64,000 nt of DNA from JBFXAF01 sp050184585. Its GTDB lineage: Bacteria; Pseudomonadota; Alphaproteobacteria; Rhizobiales; Rhizobiaceae. The notes below the pieces were generated by a model. That model saw nothing but the letters and a program-made list of their open reading frames with translations, made no database searches and was not told where the DNA came from. Below are positions 53,594 to 62,964 of this stretch, piece by piece. A program made the position numbers and the translations under genes. How positions within the stretch are numbered: position 1 is the stretch's first letter; each line of letters starts with the position of its first letter. The DNA lies in assembly GCA_050184585.1 (NCBI GenBank), contig JBFXAF010000004.1, positions 248,001 to 312,000 of the forward strand. Reading direction: 5' to 3'.

Positions 53594-55501
53594 TCAGGCG
53601 CGCGCGGCACTGGCCGCCGAACCCAGGGCGGCAAAGACCGTGCGAATGATGCCGGTCGCGTCGAGCCCGGCGTCGGCATACATCTTCTCGGGCTTGGCTT
53701 GGTCGGCGAAGCGATCCGGCAGGATCAGTGGCCGGGTTTTCAAACCGGTGTCGAAAATGCCGCGATGCGCCAGCAAGTGCATGACCTGGCTCGAGAAGCC
53801 GCCGACGGATCCTTCCTCGACCGTGACCAGGACCTCGTGCGAGCGAGCAAGCCTGGTGACCAGCGCCTCGTCCAGCGGCCTCGCGAACCGCGCGTCCGCG
53901 ACGGTTGTCGACAGACCCGACGCGTCGAGTTCCTCCGCCGCCGCCAGACAGTCCGCGAGCCGCGTGCCGAAGGAGAGCAGCGCGACCTTGCTTCCCTCCT
54001 TGAGGACCCGGCCCCTGCCGATCTCCAGCACCTGGCCACGCTCGGGCATCTCGACGCCGACACCATTGCCGCGTGGGTATCTGAAGGCGATCGGACCGTC
54101 GTCATAGGCGACGGCGGTACGGACCATATGCTTCAACTCGGCCTCGTCGGCGGCCGCCATGACGACCATGCCGGGCAATACGGAAAGAAAAGAGGTGTCG
54201 AAAGCTCCGCAATGGGTGGGGCCATCGGCGCCCACGAAACCGGCGCGGTCGATCGCAAACCGCACGGGGAGGGCCTGGATGGCCACGTCGTGGACGACCT
54301 GATCGTAGGCGCGCTGAAGGAAGGTCGAATAGATCGCGCAGAACGGCTTCAACCCCTCGCTGGCCAGGCCCGCGGCGAAAGTAACGGCATGCTGCTCGGC
54401 GATGCCAACGTCGAAGGTACGCGCCGGGAAAGCCTCGCCGAAGAGATCGAGACCAGTCCCCGATGGCATGGCCGCCGTGATGGCCACCACGCGATCATCC
54501 TCACGCGCCTCCTGCACCAGGCTCTCGGCGAAGACGTGTGTGTAGCTTGGGGCGTTGGCGGGCGCCTTGGCCTGGGCGCCGGTGATCACGTCGAACTTGT
54601 TGACGCCATGGTATTTGTCGACGGACGCCTCAGCCGGCCCATATCCCTTGCCCTTCTTTGTCACGACGTGGATCAGGACCGGGCCGTCGCCATGGTCGCG
54701 GACGTTCCTCAGCACCGGCACCAGGTGCTCGATGTTGTGACCGTCGATCGGACCGATGTGATAAAAACCGAGTTCCTCGAAAAGCGTACCGCCCGTCACG
54801 TATCCTCGCGCATGCTCGACGGCGCGCGTGATCGCGCGGTCTACGCGCTTGCCGAGATAGGCGGTCAGCTTCTTGCCGAAGTCGCGGAAGCCCAGATAGG
54901 TCGGGCCTGACGCCAACCGGGCAAGGTAGGCGCTCATCGCGCCCGTCGGCTGGGCGATGGACATGTCGTTGTCGTTGAGAATGACGATCAGCCTGGCATC
55001 GAGCGCGCCGGCATTGTTCATCGCCTCGTAGGCCATGCCCGCCGACATCGCCCCGTCGCCGATGACGGCGATGACATTGTTGCGTCCGCCGGTGAGTTCA
55101 CGCGCGACCGCCATGCCGAGCCCGGCGGAAATCGACGTCGAGGAATGCGCTGCGCCGAACGGATCGTATTCGCTCTCCGCGCGCTTCGTGAAACCGGATA
55201 GCCCGCCTTCCTGCCTCAGCGTGCGGATGCGGTCGCGGCGGCCGGTGAGTATCTTGTGCGGATAGGCCTGATGGCCGACGTCCCAGATCAGGCGGTCGTC
55301 CGGCGTGTTGAACACGTAGTGGAGCGCCACTGTCAGTTCGACCACGCCAAGACCCGCGCCGAGGTGGCCACCCGTCAGCGACACGGCGTCGATCAACTCC
55401 GCGCGCAACTCCTCCGCGACTTGCGGCAGGTCGCTTTCGGGGAGCGCGCGCAAGTCCGCGGGGAAGCGGACCTTGTCGAGCAGCGGGGTATTCGGGGCCA
55501 A
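53594..55501 (-). CDS. dxs: 1-deoxy-D-xylulose-5-phosphate synthase (DXS)
   Basis: Thiamine-diphosphate enzyme joining pyruvate and glyceraldehyde 3-phosphate in the first step of the MEP isoprenoid pathway. The 635-aa protein has the TPP motif beginning IGDGAMSAGMAYEAMNN, the DVGHQAYPHKILTGRR block, and the transketolase central domain FDVGIAEQHAVTFAAG. I place the start at the TTG at 55501, because it has AAGGA 7 nt upstream and begins just before the family block PLLDKVRFPADLR. No ATG exists nearby and the frame is open far upstream into the pirin gene in another frame. ispH, the last MEP enzyme, is at 39987. Confidence 0.95.
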   Translation of the reverse strand: MAPNTPLLDKVRFPADLRALPESDLPQVAEELRAELIDAVSLTGGHLGAGLGVVELTVALHYVFNTPDDRLIWDVGHQAYPHKILTGRRDRIRTLRQEGGLSGFTKRAESEYDPFGAAHSSTSISAGLGMAVARELTGGRNNVIAVIGDGAMSAGMAYEAMNNAGALDARLIVILNDNDMSIAQPTGAMSAYLARLASGPTYLGFRDFGKKLTAYLGKRVDRAITRAVEHARGYVTGGTLFEELGFYHIGPIDGHNIEHLVPVLRNVRDHGDGPVLIHVVTKKGKGYGPAEASVDKYHGVNKFDVITGAQAKAPANAPSYTHVFAESLVQEAREDDRVVAITAAMPSGTGLDLFGEAFPARTFDVGIAEQHAVTFAAGLASEGLKPFCAIYSTFLQRAYDQVVHDVAIQALPVRFAIDRAGFVGADGPTHCGAFDTSFLSVLPGMVVMAAADEAELKHMVRTAVAYDDGPIAFRYPRGNGVGVEMPERGQVLEIGRGRVLKEGSKVALLSFGTRLADCLAAAEELDASGLSTTVADARFARPLDEALVTRLARSHEVLVTVEEGSVGGFSSQVMHLLAHRGIFDTGLKTRPLILPDRFADQAKPEKMYADAGLDATGIIRTVFAALGSAASAARA

Positions 55502-55574
55502 TTGCGGATCCTTGCCTGGCTCTCTTGGACTTAGGGTCTCCGGCAGTCGAAGTAAATGCGCCTCTACACGGCGC

Positions 55575-56495
55575 TCAACCCGCCGGAAGCGGGATGAACT
55601 CCTCCTCGTCGCCCGGCACGATGTCGAAGCGGCCCGTGCGCCACTCTTCCTTTGCCTGCTCGATCCGCTCCTTCGACGAGGAAACGAAGTTCCACCAGAT
55701 GTAACGCTTCGAACCGAGCGAGGCGCCGCCGAACAGCATGAAGTGGGCCCCGCGTTGCGAGGAGACGACGATCTCGGAACCCGGCTTGAAGACCAGAAGC
55801 CTGTCGGACGGAAAGGTGTCCCGCTCGATCTCGACCTCACCGTCGAGGATATAGATCGCCCGCTCCTCGGATTCGGCGGGAATGCAGAAACCGGCGCCCG
55901 CGTCGAGCCGGATGTCGGCATAGAGCGTCTCCGACGCGCTCCTGACGGGCGAGCGCATGCCTTCCAGCGCACCGATGACAACGCGGCCATTGACGCCGCC
56001 AGCCGCGAATGTCGGCAGGGTTTCCCCGGCCGTGTTCTCGAACAGCGGCGCGACCTCCTCGCCTCTGTCAGGCAGCGCCAGCCAGGTCTGGAGACCGGAA
56101 ACGGCCATCGGTGAACCGCGCGATTCCTCCGGCGAGCGCTCGGAGTGCACGATGCCGCGGCCGGCGGTCATCAGGTTCACATCGCCGGGCGCGATCACCA
56201 TCTCGGTGCCAAGGGAATCGCGATGCCTGATCCTGCCGTCGAAGAGATAGGTCACCGTGGCGAGACCTATATGTGGATGCGGGCGCACATCCAATCCCTG
56301 CCCGGCGCGCAGCACTGCCGGTCCCATGCGATCGAAGAAGATGAACGGGCCGACGAGCCGGCGCTTGGCCGTCGGCAGCGCCCGTCTCACTTGAAATCCG
56401 TCGATGTCCTTGGCGTTGGCGACCACCATCAACTCGATCTGGTCGCAGGCGAAGGCGTCGCCGGGCTCCGGGTCGTTGCCTGGGAAGAAACTCAC
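55575..56495 (-). CDS. Pirin-family protein
   Basis: Cupin-fold protein of the pirin family; bacterial members include quercetinase-like dioxygenases and regulators. The 306-aa protein has the N-terminal pirin block FDRMGPAVLRAGQGLDVRPHPHIGLATVTYLF in parts, with the metal ligands His in RPHPHIGLA and His/Glu in GRGIVHSERSPEE, and a pirin C-terminal domain ending RYIWWNFVSSSKERIEQAK. It is probably cytoplasmic. The ATG at 56495 lies 6 nt after xseB. dxs follows 73 nt downstream on the same strand. Confidence 0.9.
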   Translation of the reverse strand: MSFFPGNDPEPGDAFACDQIELMVVANAKDIDGFQVRRALPTAKRRLVGPFIFFDRMGPAVLRAGQGLDVRPHPHIGLATVTYLFDGRIRHRDSLGTEMVIAPGDVNLMTAGRGIVHSERSPEESRGSPMAVSGLQTWLALPDRGEEVAPLFENTAGETLPTFAAGGVNGRVVIGALEGMRSPVRSASETLYADIRLDAGAGFCIPAESEERAIYILDGEVEIERDTFPSDRLLVFKPGSEIVVSSQRGAHFMLFGGASLGSKRYIWWNFVSSSKERIEQAKEEWRTGRFDIVPGDEEEFIPLPAG

Positions 56496-56501
56496 CGAAC
56501 C

Positions 56502-56750
56502 TCACTCCCCGTCCAGCGGCTCGGCGCCCGCCGGCTTGCCGTCGCGCGACAGCCTGATCTTCTCGACCTTGTCCTCGGCCGCCTTCAGAAGCCGGTCGCA
56601 ATGCGCCTTGAGCGCCTCGCCGCGTTCATAGATCCTGATCGATTGGTCGAGCGGCACATCGCCTTTCTCGAGGTCGTCGACGATCTTCTCCAGCGCAGCC
56701 AGCGCCTGCTCGAAACTCATCGCCTTGATGTCGTCGGCTGCTTCGGCCAC
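56502..56750 (-). CDS. xseB: Exodeoxyribonuclease VII small subunit
   Basis: Small subunit of exonuclease VII, which degrades single-stranded DNA. The 82-aa protein has the family signature FEQALAALEKIVDDLEKGDVPLDQ split over its first half and IYERGEALKAHCDRLLKAAEDKVEKI in the second, a two-helix hairpin. The acidic C-terminus (GAEPLDGE) is not conserved. It sits 3 nt after the HDAC gene and 6 nt before pirin. xseA is not in the window. Confidence 0.93.
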   Translation of the reverse strand: MAEAADDIKAMSFEQALAALEKIVDDLEKGDVPLDQSIRIYERGEALKAHCDRLLKAAEDKVEKIRLSRDGKPAGAEPLDGE

Positions 56751-56753
56751 GGC

Positions 56754-57680
<927 letters not shown>

Positions 57681-57750
57681 GCCCCGATATAGGCGCGCAT
57701 GCCCGTCTTGGCCATGCGGTCGCCTGCGCGGCCCCGCCTCGTCAACAGAT

Positions 57751-58728
57751 TCACGCCGTTTGGCCGTTCCTCGCAGCCCAGCTGGAGCCGCCTATCGACG
57801 CCAGTGCCTTGTCCTTGAGTTCGCGGAACTTGGACGAAGCCTCGGTCAGGCGCCGGTCCCAGTCGGCATTCGGCTGCTGACCTTCGATGACCCGGAAATA
57901 GACCGTCATCAGCGCGCAGATCGCGAAGGGCTCGATGAAGGCGGCCTTGAACGCCCAGGCGAACACGATCGCCAGCACGAAGGACCAGCCTGCGAGTTGG
58001 CCGGGCATGAAATAGATGACCGCGGCGGCGGGCGCGAGCATCACAAGGAAGATGACCAGCGTCAGGAGCCACATGAAAACCGCCAGCCAGATGGCGTTCC
58101 TCACCATCGTCCAGCCATTCTGGGCATAAAGGACGACGCCCTGGCGGGCGGTCTCGAACGGCGTCGTCGAATTCACGCGAATGTTGTAGCCGAGGATGAT
58201 CTCATCGACATAGGTGACCGCAATACGGATCACCGTGTTGACGAAACGGGCGATGCCGTCGAGCCCAGGCAGGAAGGCCGCGATGCCTCCGATCAGGCCG
58301 GTCACGGCGCGGATGGCGCCCTTGACGAGCTGATCCACCACAAAGAGTATGTTTGCCTCGGCGAAGCGCTCGGTGACCGCCTGGCGCGCATATGCGATCT
58401 GCCCCTGCCCGCCCGGCACCTCGCGCCCGTCGATCAGATGCACCATGACGGCGACGTGCCCCGCCTTGACGACATAGAGGATGTATTCGCGGACCCAGTA
58501 AACGACCACGGAGACAGCGCCGACGCCGATCAGGCCCCCCCAAAGCGCGAACGATTCCGGTCCGCCGTCAGCGAAAACGTGGCCGACGCCATAACCCACG
58601 CCAGCGCCTGCGCCGGTCGCCACGATATAGGCGACGGTGATCCCAAAATAGACCACCATGCGCAGGACGATGAACGGCCATGTCCTGGCCATGATCGACA
58701 AAGTGCGGCCGATCTCGAAATCCCACAT
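57751..58728 (-). CDS. Multi-pass membrane protein of unknown function
   Basis: A 325-aa integral membrane protein I do not recognise. About six hydrophobic segments are visible: about 19-42 (FIVLRMVVYFGITVAYIVA), 58-80, 135-160, 172-190, 205-240 (VFMWLLTLVIFLVMLAP) and 243-275. A soluble C-terminal tail (about 285-325) is helical and charged. There is no ATPase or transport motif. The ATG at 58728 is used; an open frame continues to 58758. It lies on the same strand as ribB upstream (68 nt) and the HDAC gene downstream (70 nt). Confidence 0.75.
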   Translation of the reverse strand: MWDFEIGRTLSIMARTWPFIVLRMVVYFGITVAYIVATGAGAGVGYGVGHVFADGGPESFALWGGLIGVGAVSVVVYWVREYILYVVKAGHVAVMVHLIDGREVPGGQGQIAYARQAVTERFAEANILFVVDQLVKGAIRAVTGLIGGIAAFLPGLDGIARFVNTVIRIAVTYVDEIILGYNIRVNSTTPFETARQGVVLYAQNGWTMVRNAIWLAVFMWLLTLVIFLVMLAPAAAVIYFMPGQLAGWSFVLAIVFAWAFKAAFIEPFAICALMTVYFRVIEGQQPNADWDRRLTEASSKFRELKDKALASIGGSSWAARNGQTA

Positions 58729-58796
58729 GCTGGAGCCCCTCCGATCCAGGTCCGACATTAGCAGGGATCAGGACTGAAATCCCGCCCTTCGCGCGG

Positions 58797-59897
58797 TCAG
58801 ACGATCTCGGTCGACGCAATGCGGATGCCGAAGCCCTCGAGGCCGACATAGTGGCGCTCTCGCGAGGCGATGAGACGGATGGAGGAGATGCCCAGATCCT
58901 TGAGAATCTGCGCGCCGAGGCCGATTTCACGCCATTCGCTCTCGCGCCGACGCGCTTCGTCGTGCGATTCGGCATCATGGCCTGTGGGTCTGCTGCGTTG
59001 CCTGTGGCCGACGCCGACCGAGCCCTCGCGAAGATAGACGATGACACCGCGCCGGCGCTCCGCCATCGCCGTCATCACGGTGTCTAGCCGCTGCCCGGCG
59101 CCAAAGACGTCGACCACCACGTCCTCCGGATGCAGCCGGACAGGAACATCCTCCCCGTCGCGGATGTCACCGAAGACGATCGCCAGATGCTGCATCGGGT
59201 CCCACGGCAGCGTGTACGCATAGGCTTTCGCCTTGCCGCCCGGTGTGTCGACATCGAAGCAGTCGATGCGCTCAATGAGCGTTTCCTGCCGCTGCCGGTA
59301 GGCGATCAGGTCGGCCACCGAAACCTGCTTCAGGCCGTTCTTGTCGGCAAAGCCCGATACCTGCGGGCCGCGCATCACCGATCCGTCGTCATTGACCAAT
59401 TCGCAGATGACGCCAACCGGCGGCAATCCGGCGAGCTTGCAGAGGTCCACGGCGGCTTCCGTATGGCCCGAACGCATCAGCACGCCGCCTTCTCGCGCTA
59501 TCAGCGGAAAGATGTGCCCCGGCCGAACGAAGTCCGATGCGCCGACATTGCCGTTGGCGAGGTTGCGGACCGTCAGCGTGCGGTCGTCGGCGGAGATGCC
59601 TGTGGTCGTGCCGTGCTTGAAGTCGACGCTGACCGTGAAGGCCGTCGAATGCGGCGCGTCGTTGTCGGCGACCATCGGAGCGAGGCTCAGCCGCTTGGCG
59701 TCCTCGCGGGTCATCGGCGCGCAGACGATGCCGGAGGTGTGCCTGACGATGAAGGCCATCTTTTCCGGTGTGCAATGAACGGCAGCAACGATGAGGTCGC
59801 CCTCGTTCTCGCGTCCGTCGTCATCCATGACGACGACGATCTCGCCGCGCTCGAAGGCGCGCAGGGCCTCGACGACATTCTTCTGATCGTAGGGCAT
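58797..59897 (-). CDS. ribB: 3,4-dihydroxy-2-butanone-4-phosphate synthase with degenerate RibA-like domain
   Basis: Converts ribulose 5-phosphate to the four-carbon precursor of riboflavin. The N-terminal RibB domain (about 1-200) has the acidic motif DDDGRENEGD (25-34), TTTGISADDR, and RPGHIFPLIAREGGVLMRSGHTEA with catalytic residues. The C-terminal half (about 205-366) is shaped like GTP cyclohydrolase II, but the zinc Cys triad normally in the HSECLTGD...C-x-C region is lost (VRLHPEDVVVDVFG), so GCHII activity is unlikely. This RibB-X architecture is known in Proteobacteria. The ATG at 59897 is 13 nt after aroC. No FMN riboswitch is upstream. Confidence 0.92.
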   Translation of the reverse strand: MPYDQKNVVEALRAFERGEIVVVMDDDGRENEGDLIVAAVHCTPEKMAFIVRHTSGIVCAPMTREDAKRLSLAPMVADNDAPHSTAFTVSVDFKHGTTTGISADDRTLTVRNLANGNVGASDFVRPGHIFPLIAREGGVLMRSGHTEAAVDLCKLAGLPPVGVICELVNDDGSVMRGPQVSGFADKNGLKQVSVADLIAYRQRQETLIERIDCFDVDTPGGKAKAYAYTLPWDPMQHLAIVFGDIRDGEDVPVRLHPEDVVVDVFGAGQRLDTVMTAMAERRRGVIVYLREGSVGVGHRQRSRPTGHDAESHDEARRRESEWREIGLGAQILKDLGISSIRLIASRERHYVGLEGFGIRIASTEIV

Positions 59898-59910
59898 ATT
59901 TCCCCGATGC

Positions 59911-61005
59911 TCAGGCTCGGCCTGTCTGGCCGCGATGCCGCAGGTAGTGATCGGCGATCGCGCAGGCAACCATTGCCTCGCCGACCGGCACGGCGCGAAT
60001 GCCGACACAGGGATCATGGCGACCCTTGGTGACGATCTCGATCTCCCGTCCGAGCCGATCGACGGAGCGACGCGGGGTGAGGATGGAGGAGGTCGGCTTG
60101 ACCGCGAAACGGGACACGACCGGCTGGCCGGTGGAGATGCCGCCGAGGATCCCGCCGGCATTGTTGGACAAGAAGACGGGACGGCCGTCATTGCCCATGC
60201 GCATCTCGTCGGCATTCTCTTCGCCACGGATGCGGGCCGCCTCGAAGCCCCGGCCGATCTCGACGCCCTTGACCGCATTGATCGACATCAGGTTGGCGGC
60301 AATGTCCTGATCGAGCTTGCCATAGAGCGGCGCCCCGAGCCCCACCGGCACGCCATCGGCCACCACCTCGATCACGGCGCCGACGGAGGAACCACCCTTG
60401 CGGATGCCATCGAGGTAGTCGGCGAAGACGGGCACCGATGCCCTGTCGGGGGTGAAGAACGGGTTTTCCGGATCGGAGACGAAGTCCCAGTCCCAGTTCG
60501 CGCGATCTATATCCTTGTCACCCATCGATAGCAGCGCGCCTCGCACGACGAGCCCGGGCACCACTTTGAGCGCCAGGGCGCCCGCTGCGACGCGCGCGGC
60601 CGTCTCGCGGGCTGATGACCGGCCGCCGCCGCGATGGTCGCGCAGTCCGTACTTCGCCTCGTAGCTGTAGTCGGCGTGGCCCGGCCGGTATTGCGCGGCG
60701 ATGTCGCCGTAGTCTTTCGACCGCTGGTCGACATTCTCGATGATCATCGAGACCGGCGTGCCTGTCGTCACCAGCCCCTCGCCGTCCTCCATCACACCGG
60801 ACAGTATCTTGACCGCATCGGGCTCGCGCCGCTGGGTGACGAATCGCGACTGGCCCGGCCGGCGGCGATCGAGGCGCTCCTGGATGTCGGCAAGGGCGAA
60901 GCGGATGCCGGGCGGGCACCCGTCGACGACGCAGCCCAGCGCCGGGCCGTGACTTTCGCCCCAGGTGGTGACGCGAAACAGATGGCCGAAGGTGTTGTGC
61001 GACAT
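59911..61005 (-). CDS. aroC: Chorismate synthase
   Basis: FMN-dependent anti-elimination that converts EPSP to chorismate, the last shared step of aromatic amino acid synthesis. The 364-aa protein shows all three family signatures: GESHGPALGCVVDGCPPG near the start, the ARETAARVAAGA block with the GGRSS loop, and the C-terminal DPCVGIRAVPVGEAM. The FMN-binding basic residues are in place. The ATG at 61005 diverges from the DUF1344 gene. It is likely cotranscribed with ribB. Confidence 0.96.
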   Translation of the reverse strand: MSHNTFGHLFRVTTWGESHGPALGCVVDGCPPGIRFALADIQERLDRRRPGQSRFVTQRREPDAVKILSGVMEDGEGLVTTGTPVSMIIENVDQRSKDYGDIAAQYRPGHADYSYEAKYGLRDHRGGGRSSARETAARVAAGALALKVVPGLVVRGALLSMGDKDIDRANWDWDFVSDPENPFFTPDRASVPVFADYLDGIRKGGSSVGAVIEVVADGVPVGLGAPLYGKLDQDIAANLMSINAVKGVEIGRGFEAARIRGEENADEMRMGNDGRPVFLSNNAGGILGGISTGQPVVSRFAVKPTSSILTPRRSVDRLGREIEIVTKGRHDPCVGIRAVPVGEAMVACAIADHYLRHRGQTGRA

Positions 61006-61057
61006 GGCTTCCCGGCGCCGGTGGTTCGAGCCTGCGGGCTTTTATGGGCGATCGGCG

Positions 61058-61078
61058 CGTCGGTCAAACGCACCGACG
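61058..61078. repeat. 7-bp inverted repeat in the aroC / DUF1344 gap
   Basis: CGTCGGT (61058-61064) and ACCGACG (61072-61078) flank a 7-nt centre, 53 nt upstream of aroC and just before the -35 of the DUF1344 promoter. It could be an operator or a leader hairpin. No regulator is suggested by its sequence. Confidence 0.35.
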
Positions 61079-61086
61079 ATCCAGTT

Positions 61087-61115
61087 TTGACACAATCCGC
61101 GTGTTTCTGCTTAGC
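61087..61115 (+). promoter_or_regulatory. Sigma-70-type promoter of the DUF1344 gene
   Basis: TTGACA (61087-61092) is a perfect -35 box, followed after 17 nt by CTTAGC (61110-61115), a weaker -10 of the kind seen in rhizobial promoters. It lies 54 nt upstream of the DUF1344 ATG, leaving room for a leader with a purine-rich ribosome site. Confidence 0.55.
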
Positions 61116-61169
61116 TTCGGCCCAGCCAGCCTGCCCAGCCAAGAAGAAACGAAACGGAAGAGGAAAACC

Positions 61170-61415
61170 ATGCGTACCTTGATCGGCGCCGTCGCCGCGC
61201 TTCTCATCTCGACGGCCGCATTCGCGGCGGAAGCGGAAGGCCAGATCACTGCGATCGACAAGGACAACCTGACGATCACGCTGGACAACGGGAAGTCCTA
61301 CAAGCTGCCTGGCGAGTTCGATCTCGAGGCGCTCAAGGAAGGGATGGAGATCCTGCTTGCCTACGACGTGGTCGCCGGCGAGAACCTGATCACCGACATG
61401 GAGTTCTCGGAGTAG
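61170..61415 (+). CDS. DUF1344 small exported protein
   Basis: An 81-aa exported protein of the DUF1344 family. The signal peptide (about 1-19, STAAFAAEA) is followed by a small beta-barrel-like domain with QITAIDKDNLTITLDNGKSY and LPGEFDLEALKEGMEILLAYD. Function is unknown; such proteins are common in Hyphomicrobiales periplasms. The ATG at 61170 is used, preceded by GGAAGAGGAAAA. A good promoter lies 54 nt upstream. It converges on the histidine phosphatase with a 12-nt gap. Confidence 0.85.
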   Translation: MRTLIGAVAALLISTAAFAAEAEGQITAIDKDNLTITLDNGKSYKLPGEFDLEALKEGMEILLAYDVVAGENLITDMEFSE

Positions 61416-61427
61416 GCAGCGGCCGGC

Positions 61428-62021
61428 CTACATCCAGAACAATCGGCCGCCCTGCCAGCGCAGGACCTTGTCCTGTGGAATATCCAGGGACGCGGCGGTT
61501 TCACCCGGTGTGCCGTGCATGGCGAAAAGGCATCGCATGACCCCTCCATGCGTGACGCAGACCGTGGGCCGGTCGATCGCCTCGAACCAGGGCCGCACGC
61601 GCTCGCAGAGCATGGCGTAGCTCTCCGCGGCGTCACCCGGTGGGCGGAAGGTCCACTTGTCTGCGCCGCGCGCGGCGATCGAGCCCGGGGCATGCGCCTC
61701 GACCTCAGAGAGCGTCGCGCCCTGCCAGTCGCCGAAATGGACCTCCATGAGCGCGGGATCGGTTGCATATCCTCCGGCCGTCAGCCCCATGCCCTGGCGC
61801 AAAAGTTCCATGGTCTCGCGTGTTCGCCAGAGCGGGCTCGCAACGAAGTGGAAATCTGCCGGAGAACCGATTGCCAGCGCCAGACGACGGCCATTTTCAG
61901 CAGCCTGGTTCCGACCGCGTTGATTGATAGGGGTGTCCGCCTGACCCTGCAGACGGCCTTCGACGTTCCAGTCGGTCTGGCCGTGACGGATGACGTAGAC
62001 GAGCGGGCGGTCCGGCGACAT
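61428..62021 (-). CDS. Histidine phosphatase family protein (phosphoglycerate mutase-like)
   Basis: A 197-aa member of the histidine phosphatase superfamily. The catalytic RHG motif is VIRHGQTDWNVEGRLQG, with the second His in CVTHGGVMRCL, the acid region HFGDWQGATLSEVE, and ASPLWRTRETMELLRQG for the phosphate pocket. Members include phosphoglycerate mutases and broad phosphatases, and cobalamin-pathway CobC-like enzymes; which one this is cannot be told. The ATG at 62021 lies 44 nt after the fabI stop on the same strand. Confidence 0.9.
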   Translation of the reverse strand: MSPDRPLVYVIRHGQTDWNVEGRLQGQADTPINQRGRNQAAENGRRLALAIGSPADFHFVASPLWRTRETMELLRQGMGLTAGGYATDPALMEVHFGDWQGATLSEVEAHAPGSIAARGADKWTFRPPGDAAESYAMLCERVRPWFEAIDRPTVCVTHGGVMRCLFAMHGTPGETAASLDIPQDKVLRWQGGRLFWM

Positions 62022-62065
62022 GGATCGTCTGTCTGTCCTACCAGTCGGGACGGGTTCGAGCGGGT

Positions 62066-62884
62066 TCAGTCCGAGATCGTCGAGATGTCCGGCGCGTCGA
62101 CGGCCTTCATGCCGACGACGTGGTAGCCCGCGTCGACGTGATGCACCTCACCTGTCACGCCGCGTGACAGGTCCGAGAGCAGGTAAACCCCGGCGCCTCC
62201 GACATCCTCGATCGAAACGACACGCTTCAGAGGCGAATTGTATTCGTTCCATTTCAGGATGTAGCGGAAGTCGCCAATTCCTGACGCGGCGAGTGTCTTG
62301 ATCGGACCTGCCGAGATCGCGTTGACGCGGATGCCGCGACCGCCGAGGTCGACGGCGAGATAGCGCACGCTCGCCTCGAGTGCAGCCTTGGCGACACCCA
62401 TGACGTTGTAATGCGGCATCACCTTTTCGGCGCCATAGTAGGTGAGCGTGATCATCGAACCGCCGTCGTTCATGACAGGCTCGGCGCGCTTGGCGACAGC
62501 CGTAAACGAGTAGACCGAGATGTCCATGGTGCGCAGGAAGTTGTCGCGCGTCGTCTCGACATAACGGCCGTCGAGTTCGTCCTTGTCGGAGAACGCGATG
62601 GCATGGACAAGGAAGTCGATCTTGCCCCACTTGGCGGCAACATTCTCGAACACCGCGTCGAGACTCGCCAGATCGGTCACGTCACAGTGGCCGGCGATGT
62701 GCGCGCCGAGTTCTGCTGCGAGCGGTTCGACCCGCTTCCTGAAAGCGTCGCCCTGGTAGGTCAAGGCCACTTCGGCGCCCTGATCGACACAAGCCTTGGC
62801 GATACCCCAGGCGATCGACCGGTTGTTGGCGACGCCCAGGATGAGGCCGCGCTTGCCGGCCATGAGCCCGTTTCCACCCGCCAT
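62066..62884 (-). CDS. fabI: Enoyl-[acyl-carrier-protein] reductase FabI
   Basis: NADH-dependent reductase for the last step of each fatty-acid elongation cycle, the target of triclosan. The 272-aa SDR protein has the GKRGLILGVANNRSIAWGIA cofactor region, and the FabI-type catalytic set Y149, Y159 and K166 (spacing Tyr-x6-Lys) in the TYYGAEKVMPHYNVMGVAK region. The final part contains VRVNAISAGPIKTLAASG. The ATG at 62884 begins MAGGNGLM as in rhizobial FabI; the ATG at 62863 is an alternative. A hairpin lies between it and dnaJ. Confidence 0.95.
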   Translation of the reverse strand: MAGGNGLMAGKRGLILGVANNRSIAWGIAKACVDQGAEVALTYQGDAFRKRVEPLAAELGAHIAGHCDVTDLASLDAVFENVAAKWGKIDFLVHAIAFSDKDELDGRYVETTRDNFLRTMDISVYSFTAVAKRAEPVMNDGGSMITLTYYGAEKVMPHYNVMGVAKAALEASVRYLAVDLGGRGIRVNAISAGPIKTLAASGIGDFRYILKWNEYNSPLKRVVSIEDVGGAGVYLLSDLSRGVTGEVHHVDAGYHVVGMKAVDAPDISTISD

Positions 62885-62909
62885 CGTGAAGCCACTCCGT
62901 CTGTCCGTG

Positions 62910-62936
62910 CCGGGTGCCTATCGCACAGGCACCCGG
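62910..62936. terminator. Hairpin between dnaJ-like gene and fabI
   Basis: A perfect 10-bp stem CCGGGTGCCT (62910-62919) and AGGCACCCGG (62927-62936) encloses the 7-nt loop ATCGCAC. It lies 28 nt past the dnaJ-like stop and 25 nt before the fabI start on the same strand. No T-run follows, so it may be an attenuator or RNA-processing site rather than a full terminator. Confidence 0.5.
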
Positions 62937-62964
62937 GCGCTTCAAGCGCACGGGAGTGTCGGGG

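Noticed and set aside
53591..54910. Plus-strand open frame opposite dxs
   Set aside because: Antisense to the well-conserved DXS; no independent support.
55502..55990. Upstream extension of the dxs frame into the pirin gene
   Set aside because: The frame is open but the translation is Arg/Ser/Pro-rich and overlaps pirin coding sequence in another frame; the TTG at 55501 with AAGGA upstream fits the family N-terminus.
59898..59910. FMN riboswitch upstream of ribB
   Set aside because: Only 13 nt separate aroC and ribB, so no room exists for an RFN element.
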